A stretch of DNA of 64,000 nt, from NCBI RefSeq assembly GCF_018829635.1, contig NZ_JAHKKG010000017.1, positions 122,397 to 186,396 of the forward strand. The letters run 5' to 3'. The translations under genes and the position numbers were made by a program. The DNA is from Paractinoplanes bogorensis (GTDB lineage: Bacteria > Actinomycetota > Actinomycetes > Mycobacteriales > Micromonosporaceae). This document shows, piece by piece, positions 8,148 to 18,317 of the stretch (position 1 is its first letter; each line of letters opens with the position of its first letter). The notes beneath the pieces are model-generated. The model saw nothing but the letters and a program-made list of their open reading frames with translations. It had not been told where the DNA came from and searched no databases.

Positions 8148-10637
8148 TCAGAGGCGCGGGTCGACCGGCTCCGACTCGGTGGCCAGGATCGCGAACACCA
8201 GCTCGTGGAGGCGCCACAGCGGCGCCCCCTCGGCCAGCCGGTCGAGCGCGGCCAGCCCCATCCCGTGCTCACGCAGCGCCATGTTCCGCTTACGCCCGAG
8301 GTTGCGCCGGCGCAGGCGGTCGAGCTGCTCGGGCCGGGTGTACTCGGGGCCGTAGATGATCCGTAGGTATTCGCGGCCCCGGCACTTCACCCCGGGCTGG
8401 ATCAGGCGCCCCTTGGCATCGGTCGCCTTGAGCCCGCTCCACGGCTTGACCACCATGCCCTCGCCGCCGGTCGCGGTCAGCTCGAGCCACCACTCGGTCG
8501 CCGCGGCCTCGGACGCCGGGTCGTCAAGGTCGACGATCATGCGGCGGGTCGGGGTGAACAGCGACGGATCGGTCTCGACCAGCCGATCGGCCAGGGCCAG
8601 ATGCCAGCCGTGGTCACGGTCGGCGTAGGAGACCCCGGCTCCGGCCAGCACGGCGAACGGCGCCAGCGTGATCCCGTCGAGCCCGTCGGTCGGCTTCACG
8701 TAGGACCGGTAGGCCGCCGAGTAGCCGTCGATCTCGGCCGACCGCAGCGCGAGCCGGTCACGCAGCGCCGTCACGTCGAGCCCGCGCGCGGCGACCTGGT
8801 CGACCACCCCGAGCGCGGCCGGGAGCGCGGCTCGTCCGGCCGCGCCCACCCCGGCGTACCGGTCGCGGATCAGGCCCGCCGCCTTGGCCGACCAGGGCAG
8901 CAGCTCGGAGTCGATCAGCAGCCAGTCGGTCGAGAGCTCGTCGAACAGGCCGGTGCAGGCCGCGCGGACCCGGGCGAGGAGCGGCTCGTCGAGTTCGGGT
9001 CCGAAGAACGGCCTTCCCGTACGCGTCCAGACCGCGTCCCCTTCGCCGGAGCGGGACACCCGCACGACCGCCCGCGAGCCCATGTGCTTCTCTTCGCACA
9101 CCACCCGCGGGACACCGGCCGAGCGCAGGTCGTCGAACGCCGTCGCCGGGTGCTCGAGATAGCCGTCGAGCGTCGACGTCGAGCACGGCGCCATCGTCGG
9201 CGGCAGCCAGACCAGGGTGGCCGGGTCGAGGGCGAAGCGGCTCATCACCTCGAGCGCGGCCGCCGAGTTCTCGGCCGGGATCAGCGCCTTTCCGTAGCCG
9301 TAGTCGAGGTGGCGGCGACCGGTGACGTCGGTGATGTCGAGGCCGACGTCGGGCCGCGTGTTCGTGATCAGAGGACGCACCGGCGCGTAGTACTCCTGGG
9401 CGGCCGGCACCGCCACCAGCTCACGCGACGGCCAGCGCAGCGCGGTCAGCGATCCGCCGAACACGCATGCGGTGTCGAGACAGATCGTGTTGTTGATCCA
9501 TTCCGGCTTGGGTGTCGGTACGTGCCCGTAGACGACGGCGGCCGACCCGCGGTAGTCCCGGGCCCACGGGTAGCGCACCGGCAGGCCGTACTCGTCGGTC
9601 TCGCCAGTGGTCTCGCCGTAGAGCGCGAAGCTGCGCACCCGTCCCGAAGCCCGGCCGTGGTACGCCTCCTTGAGCCCGGCGTGTGCCACCACGAGTCGAC
9701 CCTCGTCGAGCACGTAGTGGCTGATCAGCCCCTCGATGAAGGTCTTGACCGACTCGGTGAAGGCCGGCGTCTCGAGGTCGAGCTGCGCGAGGGTCTCGGG
9801 CAGCCCGTGGGTCAGCTGGACGTTGCGCCCGTTGAGCTTGCGGGCCAGCTTCTGCTCGTGGTTGCCGCTGACGCACATCGCGTGGCCGGCCTCGACCATG
9901 CCCATCACCAGGCGCAGCACGCCGGGCGAGTCGGGCCCACGGTCGACCAGGTCACCCACGAAGATCGCGGTGCGGCCGTCGGGGTGCACGGCGTCGATCG
10001 GCCGGCGGTCGGGGTCGCGGACCAGGGCGTAGCCCAGCCGCTCGAGCAGGATCTCGAGCTCGGCCCGGCAGCCGTGCACGTCGCCGATGATGTCGAACGG
10101 GCCGGTCAGGTCGCGCCGGTCGTTGAACAGCTTCTCGTAGCGGATCTCGGCCGCCGCGATCGCCTCCACGCCACGCAGAACGTGCACCTTGCGGAAGCCC
10201 TCGCGGGCCAGCGAGCCGATGGACCGGCGCAGGTCACGGCTCATCCGGGTGAGCACCGGACGCCCGAAGTCACGGTCGGGGCGGGCCTGGGTGCGTTCCC
10301 AGGCCAGCGGCTCGGGCACGTCGAGGACGATCGCGACCGGCAGCACGTCGTGCTCGCGGGCGACCCGGACCAGTTCGGCCCGGCCGTGCTGCTGCAGGTT
10401 GGTCGCGTCGACCACGGTGAGACGGCCCGCGGCGAGGCGCTTGCCCGCGATGTAGTGCAGCGTGTCGAAGGCGTCGGCCGAGGCGGACAGGTCGTTCTCG
10501 TCGTCGGCGATGAGGCCCCGGAAGAAATCGGACGACAGCACCTGCGTGGACTTGAAGTGCGTACGGGCAAAGGTGGATTTGCCGGACCCGGAGATGCCGA
10601 CCAGGGCAACCAGGGAGAGCTCGGGGATGTCGATCAT
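8148..10637 (-). CDS. pnkp: Polynucleotide kinase-phosphatase Pnkp (RNA end-healing)
   Basis: An 829-residue three-domain RNA repair enzyme, close to the usual bacterial Pnkp length. Domain 1 is a 5'-OH polynucleotide kinase with P-loop GISGSGKST at residues 14-22. Domain 2 is a binuclear metallophosphoesterase (2',3'-phosphatase) with GDVHGC at 185-190, then GDLVDRGP and GNHE. Domain 3 is a ligase-like adenylyltransferase with candidate nucleotidyl lysine K517 in EKHMGSR. Together they heal ends of RNAs cut by ribotoxins. The start overlaps the stop of hen1 by four bases (ATGA), so the two are translationally coupled. Pnkp requires Hen1 to activate ligation in the systems studied. Confidence 0.96.
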   Translation of the reverse strand: MIDIPELSLVALVGISGSGKSTFARTHFKSTQVLSSDFFRGLIADDENDLSASADAFDTLHYIAGKRLAAGRLTVVDATNLQQHGRAELVRVAREHDVLPVAIVLDVPEPLAWERTQARPDRDFGRPVLTRMSRDLRRSIGSLAREGFRKVHVLRGVEAIAAAEIRYEKLFNDRRDLTGPFDIIGDVHGCRAELEILLERLGYALVRDPDRRPIDAVHPDGRTAIFVGDLVDRGPDSPGVLRLVMGMVEAGHAMCVSGNHEQKLARKLNGRNVQLTHGLPETLAQLDLETPAFTESVKTFIEGLISHYVLDEGRLVVAHAGLKEAYHGRASGRVRSFALYGETTGETDEYGLPVRYPWARDYRGSAAVVYGHVPTPKPEWINNTICLDTACVFGGSLTALRWPSRELVAVPAAQEYYAPVRPLITNTRPDVGLDITDVTGRRHLDYGYGKALIPAENSAAALEVMSRFALDPATLVWLPPTMAPCSTSTLDGYLEHPATAFDDLRSAGVPRVVCEEKHMGSRAVVRVSRSGEGDAVWTRTGRPFFGPELDEPLLARVRAACTGLFDELSTDWLLIDSELLPWSAKAAGLIRDRYAGVGAAGRAALPAALGVVDQVAARGLDVTALRDRLALRSAEIDGYSAAYRSYVKPTDGLDGITLAPFAVLAGAGVSYADRDHGWHLALADRLVETDPSLFTPTRRMIVDLDDPASEAAATEWWLELTATGGEGMVVKPWSGLKATDAKGRLIQPGVKCRGREYLRIIYGPEYTRPEQLDRLRRRNLGRKRNMALREHGMGLAALDRLAEGAPLWRLHELVFAILATESEPVDPRL

Positions 10638-12007
10638 GCGGTCACCTCCGGGGTGGTCGTGAAGAGGGCGAGCTGGGTGGGTGAGCCGGTGGCCTCGTCG
10701 GCGTCACCGACACCACGGAGGTCGACGGTGTAGCCGTACTCGGACGCGACCCGGGTGGCCCAGGCGGCGAACTCGGCCCGGGTCCACTCGAAGCGGTGGT
10801 CCGAATGACGCATGCCGGTCAGACCCTCGTAGTTGACGTTGTATTCGACGTTGGGCGTGGTCACCACGACCGAAGCCGGGTGGGCGTGACCGAACACGGT
10901 CGCCTCTAGCGCGGGCAGCCGGGGCGGGTCGACGTGCTCGATGACCTCCATGAGGACGGCGGCGTCGAAGCCCTGCAGCCGGTCGTCGCGGTAGGTGAGC
11001 GCCGACTGCCACAGCTTGAGCCGGTCGCGCTGCCGCTCGGGAAGACGGTCGAGCCGCAGCTTGCGGGCCGCGATCTCGAGCGCCCGGGCGGACACGTCGG
11101 TGCCGACGATCTCGGTGTAGCGCCGATCCTTGAGCAGGGCCGCGAGCAGGGCACCGCCACCGCAGCCGAGGTCGAGCACGCGGGTCGCGCCGGCCTCGGT
11201 CAGCGCGGCCAGCACGGCGTCGCGTCGCTGCTCGGCGAGCGACTGCTTGCGTACGACGGGAAGCTCGGCCTCCTCCTCGGCCGGCGGCTCCTCGGCCTCC
11301 TCGCCCTCGAGCTGCTGCAGCGCGGTCGTCGCCAGGGCCCGCTTGTGGGCCAGGTAGCGGCGGGCGATCAGCACCTTCTCGGGGTGACCGGCCAGCCAGC
11401 CGGCTCCGGAGCGCAGCAGCTTGTCGATCTCGTCCGGCGCCACCCAGTAGTGCTTGGCGTCGTCGAGCACGGGCAGCAGGACGTACAGGTGGTTGAGGGC
11501 CGCGGAGAGGGTGCGCGAGCCGGTCAGCGTGAGGTCGACGTAGCGGCTCTCGCCCCCGAGCTCGGGCTCGATCGGGATCGGGGTGGCCGCGACCGACCAG
11601 CCGAGCGGCTCGAACAGGCGGGTCGCCAGCTCGGCCGAACCGCGCAGGACCGGCACCCGGATCTCCAGCGGCAGGGCCACCCCGACCAGCTCGGGCCGAT
11701 CCTTGGAGGCGCCACGCAGCGCACTGCGGAACACCTTGGCCAGAGCGCTCGCGAGCAGGCTGGACGCGGCGTAGGGCCGGTCGTTGACGAACTGGCTCAG
11801 CTCGAACGCGTCCCGCCGGCCCCGTAGCCGCTGAGGGTCGACGTCGAGCAGGAGCGCGGCCGTACACCTCTCGTCGGTCGCTTCGGGGTACATCACGAAC
11901 GCGGTGCCGGTGGGCACGTCGAACGAGTGGATCCGGTCAGGATGCTTGACCAGCAGGTAACCGAGGTCGGTGGCCGGCCGGTGCGTGGTCGTCACGGTGA
12001 GCAGCAC
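10634..12007 (-). CDS. hen1: 3'-terminal RNA ribose 2'-O-methyltransferase Hen1
   Basis: A 457-residue bacterial Hen1. The N-terminal ~240 residues form the domain that activates the Pnkp ligase. The C-terminal half is a SAM-dependent methyltransferase with VLDLGCGGG near residue 275, EVIEHVDPPR near 350 and a second histidine cluster, RHSDHRFEW, giving the Mn-binding Glu/Glu/His/His set of Hen1. It marks the 3' end of cleaved RNA with 2'-O-methyl before Pnkp seals it, making the repaired site resistant to the same toxin. A glutamate-rich linker (EGEEAEEPPAEEEAE) joins the domains. It is first gene of the hen1-pnkp operon. Confidence 0.95.
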   Translation of the reverse strand: MLLTVTTTHRPATDLGYLLVKHPDRIHSFDVPTGTAFVMYPEATDERCTAALLLDVDPQRLRGRRDAFELSQFVNDRPYAASSLLASALAKVFRSALRGASKDRPELVGVALPLEIRVPVLRGSAELATRLFEPLGWSVAATPIPIEPELGGESRYVDLTLTGSRTLSAALNHLYVLLPVLDDAKHYWVAPDEIDKLLRSGAGWLAGHPEKVLIARRYLAHKRALATTALQQLEGEEAEEPPAEEEAELPVVRKQSLAEQRRDAVLAALTEAGATRVLDLGCGGGALLAALLKDRRYTEIVGTDVSARALEIAARKLRLDRLPERQRDRLKLWQSALTYRDDRLQGFDAAVLMEVIEHVDPPRLPALEATVFGHAHPASVVVTTPNVEYNVNYEGLTGMRHSDHRFEWTRAEFAAWATRVASEYGYTVDLRGVGDADEATGSPTQLALFTTTPEVTA

Positions 12008-12060
12008 GTCATCGATGATGGGCGTTCAACGCGATCTTGGTCGACCCATTTGCCGGTCGG

Positions 12061-12225
12061 TCAGCGGTATTCGTCCTCGCCCGGCACGATCTCGCTGCGG
12101 TCCTGCGCGTCCCATTCCGGTGTCTCGACGCTCAGCTCAGTGGGAGGAGGCGCAACGTCCTCGATCTCGGGGAACGCGTAGGCGTCGTCCTCGACGGGCG
12201 CTTCCAGGTCTTGCGGATATGTCAT
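12061..12225 (-). CDS. Small acidic protein (54 aa) coupled to the LPITG gene
   Basis: A 54-residue protein beginning MTYPQDLEAPVEDD and ending GEDEYR, rich in Asp, Glu and Pro, with no cysteine or membrane segment. Its ATG overlaps the TGA of the upstream sortase-anchored protein gene by four bases, a strong sign that it is translated. The frame is clean with high third-position GC. I do not recognise a named family. It ends 53 bp upstream of hen1 on the same strand, so it could be the last gene of the LPITG transcript or lie in the hen1 leader. Confidence 0.7.
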   Translation of the reverse strand: MTYPQDLEAPVEDDAYAFPEIEDVAPPPTELSVETPEWDAQDRSEIVPGEDEYR

Positions 12226-13787
12226 CGGGCTTGTCCTTCCAGAGGCGATCCGGCCGAACTTGCCCCCTCAGCATGCGCGCAAACCGCTCGCCGGGTACGC
12301 CGTAACGCCAGCACGAGACCGGCCGTGACCAGCGCGAGCCCGGCCAGGGCGGTCCACGCCGCCCGCGGGCCGGTGATCGGCAGGGCGACGCAGGTGGCGC
12401 CGGCCACCGTCACCGAGAGCGTGGCGGTGTGCTTGGTGCGCGGGTTGTAGTCGGCCGTGACCAGACGGTCGGGCACCGAGACCTTGCCGGGGTCTCCGCA
12501 GCCGTCGGTGACCTCGGCCGCGAACGCGAAGGTGGCCCGCTGGCCGGGGCCGAGGTCGCGCTGCAGCGAGCAGTAGTACACGTCGTCCGAGTCGGACACA
12601 CAGTCGTCGGAACCCGCGCTCGTCACGTTGGCCGGAAGCCGCACGGCGACGGGAAGGGCGTTGTTGGTGAACAGGGTGGGGCGCAGGGTGCCCGGGCCGA
12701 AGTTCATCAGCCCCGGCGAGAGCTGCAGCTCGCTGCCGACGGCCGACTCCCGGGCGCTGCCGATCGCGGAGAGGACGGGGAAGCCCTTACCCGCGACGGT
12801 GAATTTGGTGACGGCGTAGTTGTTCTCCGGGTTCACGTCGGCCTGGGGCGGCTCGGCCTGGGCGGAGGCGACCGGAGTGAGGGTGAGCGGGGCGCCGGTG
12901 CCGGGGGTGCCGATCTGGTCGCCGAGACTCTCGTCCTCCCATTCATCCTTGGTGGCCCAGCCGTGGATGACCTCGGTCGCGCTGCCGGGAACGGTGTCGG
13001 CCGGCGACCGCAGGAGCAGCGGCCTGGCCAGCGCGTAGGTGCGCCCGGCGGCCAGCGCGGTGTCGAAGGTGCAGATCATGACCAGGCCGTACCGGCAGTT
13101 CCGGTAGGACGTCGGGGCCAGCAGCCGGGCATCGGCGTCGATGAACAGGGTGACGCCGGTTGCGGTTGTGGCGCTGTTGTTGCGTACGGCGGGAACGACT
13201 TTGACTGTCTTTCCCGGCGCCGCCTTGACCTTGGGCGTCTGGCCGGCCACGAGATCGACCCCCACGCCGACCTGCACGATCGAGGTCGACGTGCCGATCG
13301 GCCCGTCGCCGAGACGCGCGGTCACCGTCACCTCAGCGCTGTCCCCGGTCTTGGCGGCGGCCGTGGGCTTGACCAGGAGCACGGCGGCCACGTCGACCGA
13401 CTTGGCCGCGTTGTAGGACGTTGTCCAGGAACAGGCGAATTTCGTTCCCGTACGCACGCAGGGCGACGGCGGTCGAGGCGGCGCCGACGGCACACCGGCC
13501 ACTACGAGCTCGATGGTGTTGCTGTTCACCATCGAGACGAGGTCGGTCTCGGTGAACGCGGCCGCGGCGCCGAGTTCGACGGTCACTTCGAGACGCTGAT
13601 CGGCGTAGGGCTCGACGTTGTCCGTGTGCACCCAGAGCAGCGATCCTCGTTCGGGGCCGCCCGGGGCCAGCGTGACCCGCGAGAGGCGTGGTTCCGCGGT
13701 GGCTGTCGTGGCGGCCGCCGCCGCGGGGTGCAGCGGCAGCAGGACCAGAAGCAGCGAGACCGCCAGGACACGCGAAACCAATGACAT
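12222..13787 (-). CDS. Secreted sortase-anchored (LPITG) surface protein
   Basis: A 521-residue cell-surface protein. It has a Sec signal peptide (hydrophobic stretch LAVSLLLVLLPLHPAAAAA), a long beta-rich extracellular part with repeats of about 100-130 residues resembling DUF11/Ig-like domains, and paired cysteines. It ends in a classic wall-sorting signal: LPITG near residue 468, a hydrophobic helix and the positive tail RRTRR. The adhesive or structural role is unknown. No sortase gene is in the window. The start codon lies just upstream of a divergent promoter region shared with fba. Confidence 0.85.
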   Translation of the reverse strand: MSLVSRVLAVSLLLVLLPLHPAAAAATTATAEPRLSRVTLAPGGPERGSLLWVHTDNVEPYADQRLEVTVELGAAAAFTETDLVSMVNSNTIELVVAGVPSAPPRPPSPCVRTGTKFACSWTTSYNAAKSVDVAAVLLVKPTAAAKTGDSAEVTVTARLGDGPIGTSTSIVQVGVGVDLVAGQTPKVKAAPGKTVKVVPAVRNNSATTATGVTLFIDADARLLAPTSYRNCRYGLVMICTFDTALAAGRTYALARPLLLRSPADTVPGSATEVIHGWATKDEWEDESLGDQIGTPGTGAPLTLTPVASAQAEPPQADVNPENNYAVTKFTVAGKGFPVLSAIGSARESAVGSELQLSPGLMNFGPGTLRPTLFTNNALPVAVRLPANVTSAGSDDCVSDSDDVYYCSLQRDLGPGQRATFAFAAEVTDGCGDPGKVSVPDRLVTADYNPRTKHTATLSVTVAGATCVALPITGPRAAWTALAGLALVTAGLVLALRRTRRAVCAHAEGASSAGSPLEGQAR

Positions 13788-13958
13788 GGTCGGAGCGTAA
13801 ATCGCCCTCTATGTCCTATGAGCCGGATTCCCTGGTTAGTTACGGGGTCATTTCTCATCGCCGGAACGGCTACGGAATACTTGCCAGCTGGAGGACAGCG
13901 CGGTCCTGCCCTCTGAATCCGGCAGTCGAAAGCCCAGCAACGAGCAAGGAGCGCACCG

Positions 13959-14984
<1,026 letters not shown>

Positions 14985-14994
14985 TCACTTCGTG

Positions 14995-15026
14995 ACGGCC
15001 GGTCCCCAACTGGGGGGATCGGCCGT
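14995..15026 (+). terminator. Terminator of fba
   Basis: Arms ACGGCCG (14995-15001) and CGGCCGT (15020-15026) with an inner TCCCC/GGGGA stem, followed by the T-containing run CTTCGTCTT. It begins ten bases after the fba stop. Confidence 0.85.
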
Positions 15027-15094
15027 CTTCGTCTTGCCGGGTTACTCAGAGGTATGTATACGATCGATCCTTCCCCCGGGAGGAGGATCACGAA

Positions 15095-15610
15095 GTGCTC
15101 GGCATCGATGGTTATGAACCCGACTGGCACCATGATGCCGACGCGCTCGCGGCCGTCCACCGCACCCGCTTTGTGCGGCTCATCGGGCGGAAACTGCGAT
15201 CGAGCTGGCTGATGTGGGACATGGCCGAGCGCGGCTGGTTCGCCGACGGCCCGGTGATCCTCGACTTTGGAACCACGCACGTCGAGATTACTCATCGTAA
15301 GTTCGACGAGTGCGCGATCACCTGGGACAAGATCGACCTCAACGTCCCGATCGACTGGTACGAGCACTTCGACTGGCGCCCCGATCCGATCGCGGCGCTG
15401 CGGCACGCCCGCGGCACCGTCCTGCGCGCGGTCAACATCATCGAGCTGGTCACGGTGGCCGAGTGGCGGCCCCGGGTGCTGCACGCGGTCGAGTTCCTCT
15501 TCGACGGGGCACGCCTCGCGGTCTACAACGCGATGGACGAGAACGGCATCACCGACGTGCCCGAGACCGACCTACCCGTGACCAACTGGCGGCGCGTGCA
15601 TGTCGCCTGA
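15095..15610 (+). CDS. Conserved-looking hypothetical protein (171 aa)
   Basis: I do not recognise the family. The protein is soluble, tryptophan-rich (SSWLMWDMAERGWF, DWYEHFDWRPD) and has no signal peptide. Its GTG start at 15095 has an excellent GGAGGAGGAT box, and codon use is normal for the region. The last 39 bases overlap the 3' end of the convergent LOG-family gene, so the two transcripts are antisense over that stretch. A stand-alone promoter probably lies between the fba terminator and 15095. Confidence 0.75.
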   Translation: MLGIDGYEPDWHHDADALAAVHRTRFVRLIGRKLRSSWLMWDMAERGWFADGPVILDFGTTHVEITHRKFDECAITWDKIDLNVPIDWYEHFDWRPDPIAALRHARGTVLRAVNIIELVTVAEWRPRVLHAVEFLFDGARLAVYNAMDENGITDVPETDLPVTNWRRVHVA

Positions 15611-16807
15611 CCCTTTCGCCAAGGCCGCCATCGCTTCGTCGATCGAGTCGGTGACCACGACCAGGTTCGACTGATCCCCGTACGGGCTGCGGGCCAGCAA
15701 CGGCCGCAGCAGCTCCTCGACCGGCAGCGCGCGCCAGTGGTCGACGCCGAGGAAGACGAACGCGCCGGACGGCCCGTCGGTCTGGTAGAAGGTCTTCGTC
15801 GCGGCCTGGAAGATCTCCTGCACCGTGCCGGCCCAGCCGGGCGCGAAGACGATGCCGCCCCGCGAGAGTCGCAGGATCGAATCCTCGCGGACCGCGTTCG
15901 AGAAGTACTTGCCGATCTGACCGGCGAACAAGTTAGCCGGCTCATGACCGTAGAGCCAGGTCGGAAGGGCCAGGCCACCGTGGCGAAGCCGCCCGACCAC
16001 GTCGGTCACGGCCGTCGCCGGAGCGGGGAACGAAGTCCGTACGGCCAGAGCGGCCGCCGTGTAGGGCTCGTGATCGGCGAAGTGCGGCGCGACCGAGAGC
16101 ATCTTGATCGCCTCGTGCAGCTGGGTCGCCGGGCGGGTCGCGAAATAGGCGCCGAGGTTCGCCGCCTCCATCACACCCGGACCGCCGCCGGTCACCACCA
16201 GCCGCCCGATCGAGGCGAGCCGCCAGGCCAGGATGGCCGCCATCTCGTACGCCGCCGAGCCGCGCGGCGCGGCATGCCCGCCCATGATGCCGACCGCCCC
16301 GGCCCGGCCGCGCGCGTCCACCCAGGCCGCCAGCGCCTTGCCGAGCGCGTTGTCGATGCCCGCGTCGTGCAGCCGCTGCGCGATCGCCTCGCGGATGTCC
16401 GGCGCCGCGCCGCCGTGCGCCACGAAGTGGTCGTAGACCGTCGTGTCGAACATGCCGGCGAAGCCGTCGGCGGCGAACCCGTAGGACAGATCCTCCGGTG
16501 TGTAGAGCATGGCCGGATGCGTCGGATAGGGCCGCGCGTCGAACGGCGGGATCACGTGCGCCCCGCGGCGGATGAGATCGATCACGACGTCGTCACCGGC
16601 CAGCCGGCAGCCCACGAAGATCGCGCCGCGGACGTCGACGTCGTGCAGATCGGGCGGGTCGAGGTCGAGCCGCAGCCCGAGAATGACCAGGTCGGCCAGC
16701 GACTTGTCGGCGAGATGGTGGTCGAGCTCGGCGCGCGACTCGATCTCGGAGGCGGTGGCGTCGAACGGGAGGCCACCGAACACGGGCAGCAAAGGGTCGC
16801 CGGGCAT
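15572..16807 (-). CDS. LOG-family (nucleotide-5'-monophosphate phosphoribohydrolase-like) protein, long form
   Basis: A 411-residue protein. Residues ~165-400 carry a LOG/lysine-decarboxylase-like Rossmann fold with GGGPGVMEAANLGA and the signature variant PGWAGTVQE (consensus PGGxGTxxE). LOG enzymes hydrolyse nucleoside monophosphates, for example in cytokinin activation. This one is about twice the usual length, with an N-terminal domain of ~165 residues, and the third signature position is Trp instead of Gly. ATG at 16807 lies 20 bp from the divergent ADP-ribosylglycohydrolase start, so the pair likely shares a control region. Catalytic activity should not be assumed. Confidence 0.75.
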   Translation of the reverse strand: MPGDPLLPVFGGLPFDATASEIESRAELDHHLADKSLADLVILGLRLDLDPPDLHDVDVRGAIFVGCRLAGDDVVIDLIRRGAHVIPPFDARPYPTHPAMLYTPEDLSYGFAADGFAGMFDTTVYDHFVAHGGAAPDIREAIAQRLHDAGIDNALGKALAAWVDARGRAGAVGIMGGHAAPRGSAAYEMAAILAWRLASIGRLVVTGGGPGVMEAANLGAYFATRPATQLHEAIKMLSVAPHFADHEPYTAAALAVRTSFPAPATAVTDVVGRLRHGGLALPTWLYGHEPANLFAGQIGKYFSNAVREDSILRLSRGGIVFAPGWAGTVQEIFQAATKTFYQTDGPSGAFVFLGVDHWRALPVEELLRPLLARSPYGDQSNLVVVTDSIDEAMAALAKGSGDMHAPPVGHG

Positions 16808-16826
16808 GACACGTAGGGTAGCCAGG

Positions 16827-17816
16827 GTGCAAAACGTTGCGGGATCGCTCTACGGACTGGCCTACGGGGACGCGCTGGGCAAGCCGACCGAGTTCCAGAC
16901 CTACGAAACCATCGTCGCCACCTACGGGCCCGACGGCCCCCGGGAGCTGACCGGCCGCCCGGCCCTGGTCACCGACGACACCCAGATGGCGCTCGCGGTC
17001 GGCGAGGCGATGCTGGCCGCGCCCGCGATCACCCCGTCGGTGCTGGAACCACTGCTGCGCCGGGCGTTCCTCGAGTGGGCGGCGAGCCCGGACAACAACC
17101 GCGCGCCCGGCAACACCTGCCTGCAGGCGTGTGCCGCCCTGCACGACGGGCGGCCGTGGCAGCAGGCGACGGTGGCCCGGTCCAAGGGGTGCGGGGCCAA
17201 CATGCGGGTCACCCCGGTCGGGCTGCACCCCGACCTCGACGAGGACCAGCGCGCCGGATTGGCTCAGCTGCAGGCCGGCCTGACCCACGGGCATCCGACC
17301 GGACTGGCCGCGAGCGAGCTGACCGCGTACGCGTGCCGGTGGCTGGCCAGCGGTCTGGCTCCCGGTGACCTCCTCGAGGCGTTGCGCGAGCGCAGCGACA
17401 GCCAGCGCAAGATCTACCGCGAGGAGTGGCTGGGCGACCTGTGGACCCGCTACCCGTCCACCTCACCCGAAGAGTTCATTGCGCTGGGCTGGGACGAGAC
17501 CGCGGCCGCTCTCGACCGGGTGCGCGACGCGCTCGCGGCCGGCGACTACACCGGCGACCCGTGCCGGGCCACCGGTGCGGGCTGGATCGCCGAGGAGGCG
17601 CTGGCGACCGCGCTGTACTGCTATCTGATCTCGCCCGACGAGCCGGTGGCGGTGCTCGGCCGGGGCGCGGCCTCGTCCGGCGACTCCGATTCGATCGCCT
17701 GCCTGGCCGGGGCGTTCGCGGGCGCCTCGCTCGGTCTGAGCGCGTGGCCGGCGGCGTGGCAGCAGCAGATCGAGTACACCGATCGGCTGGCCCGGATCGC
17801 CCGGTCGTGGGAATGA
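16827..17816 (+). CDS. ADP-ribosylglycohydrolase-family protein
   Basis: About 329 residues of the ARH/DraG fold, which removes ADP-ribose from proteins or other acceptors using two metal ions. Metal-site motifs are present: GLAYGDALG near the N-terminus, VTDDTQMAL (Asp-Asp-Thr) at about residue 48, and SGDSDSIACLAGAFAGA near the C-terminus. GTG at 16827 gives the canonical start MQNVAGSLYGLAYGDALG; the ATG at 16806 would overlap the divergent gene. No ADP-ribosyltransferase gene is adjacent, so the substrate is unknown. Confidence 0.85.
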   Translation: MQNVAGSLYGLAYGDALGKPTEFQTYETIVATYGPDGPRELTGRPALVTDDTQMALAVGEAMLAAPAITPSVLEPLLRRAFLEWAASPDNNRAPGNTCLQACAALHDGRPWQQATVARSKGCGANMRVTPVGLHPDLDEDQRAGLAQLQAGLTHGHPTGLAASELTAYACRWLASGLAPGDLLEALRERSDSQRKIYREEWLGDLWTRYPSTSPEEFIALGWDETAAALDRVRDALAAGDYTGDPCRATGAGWIAEEALATALYCYLISPDEPVAVLGRGAASSGDSDSIACLAGAFAGASLGLSAWPAAWQQQIEYTDRLARIARSWE

Positions 17817-17894
17817 CGAGAACGGCGGGAAAATCCTGGGTGATCTCTGCCGCCCCGCCGGAATGCTTCGCCGACGGGCCGGTTGAATAAGGTC

Positions 17895-18317
17895 ATGCAG
17901 AACCTGCTTCCCGAGCCCCCGGCCACCCGGCTCCCCGCCGACGTCGAGGCCGACAAGGCCCTCGCCGACGCCCTGGCGAGCGGCACCACCGTGGCCATCA
18001 AGACCGTCGCGGCGGCCCACCCGGCATACAGCGGCGGCTGGGCGGCCCTCGCGGCCGACGCCCTCGACGCCGACGAGCCGGTCACCGCTTACGCGTACGC
18101 CCGCACCGGATATCACCGCGGCCTCGACGCGCTGCGGCGCAACGGCTGGAAGGGGCACGGCCCGATCCCGTGGTCGCACGCGCCCAACCAGGGGTTCCTG
18201 CGGTGTCTGCACTCGCTGTCGCAGGCTGCGGCCGAGATCGGCGAGGCCGACGAGGCCGCCCGCTGCGCCCAGTTCCTGCGTGACTCCGACCCGGCCGCGG
18301 CCGACGCTCTGACCTAG
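17895..18317 (+). CDS. DUF3151-family protein
   Basis: A 140-residue actinobacterial protein with the look of DUF3151: an N-terminal NLLPEPPATRLPAD segment, helical repeats rich in Ala, and a tryptophan/histidine motif GWKGHGPIPWSHAPNQGFLRCL. Function is unknown. ATG at 17895 is preferred over a TTG four codons upstream. Its stop shares CTAG with the stop of the convergent EspI-like gene, a four-base tail overlap. Confidence 0.85.
   Translation: MQNLLPEPPATRLPADVEADKALADALASGTTVAIKTVAAAHPAYSGGWAALAADALDADEPVTAYAYARTGYHRGLDALRRNGWKGHGPIPWSHAPNQGFLRCLHSLSQAAAEIGEADEAARCAQFLRDSDPAAADALT

Noticed and set aside
8601..10733. 710-codon open frame antisense to pnkp
   Set aside because: High GC gives long antisense frames; composition is a shadow of the pnkp codons and the three Pnkp active sites prove the minus strand.
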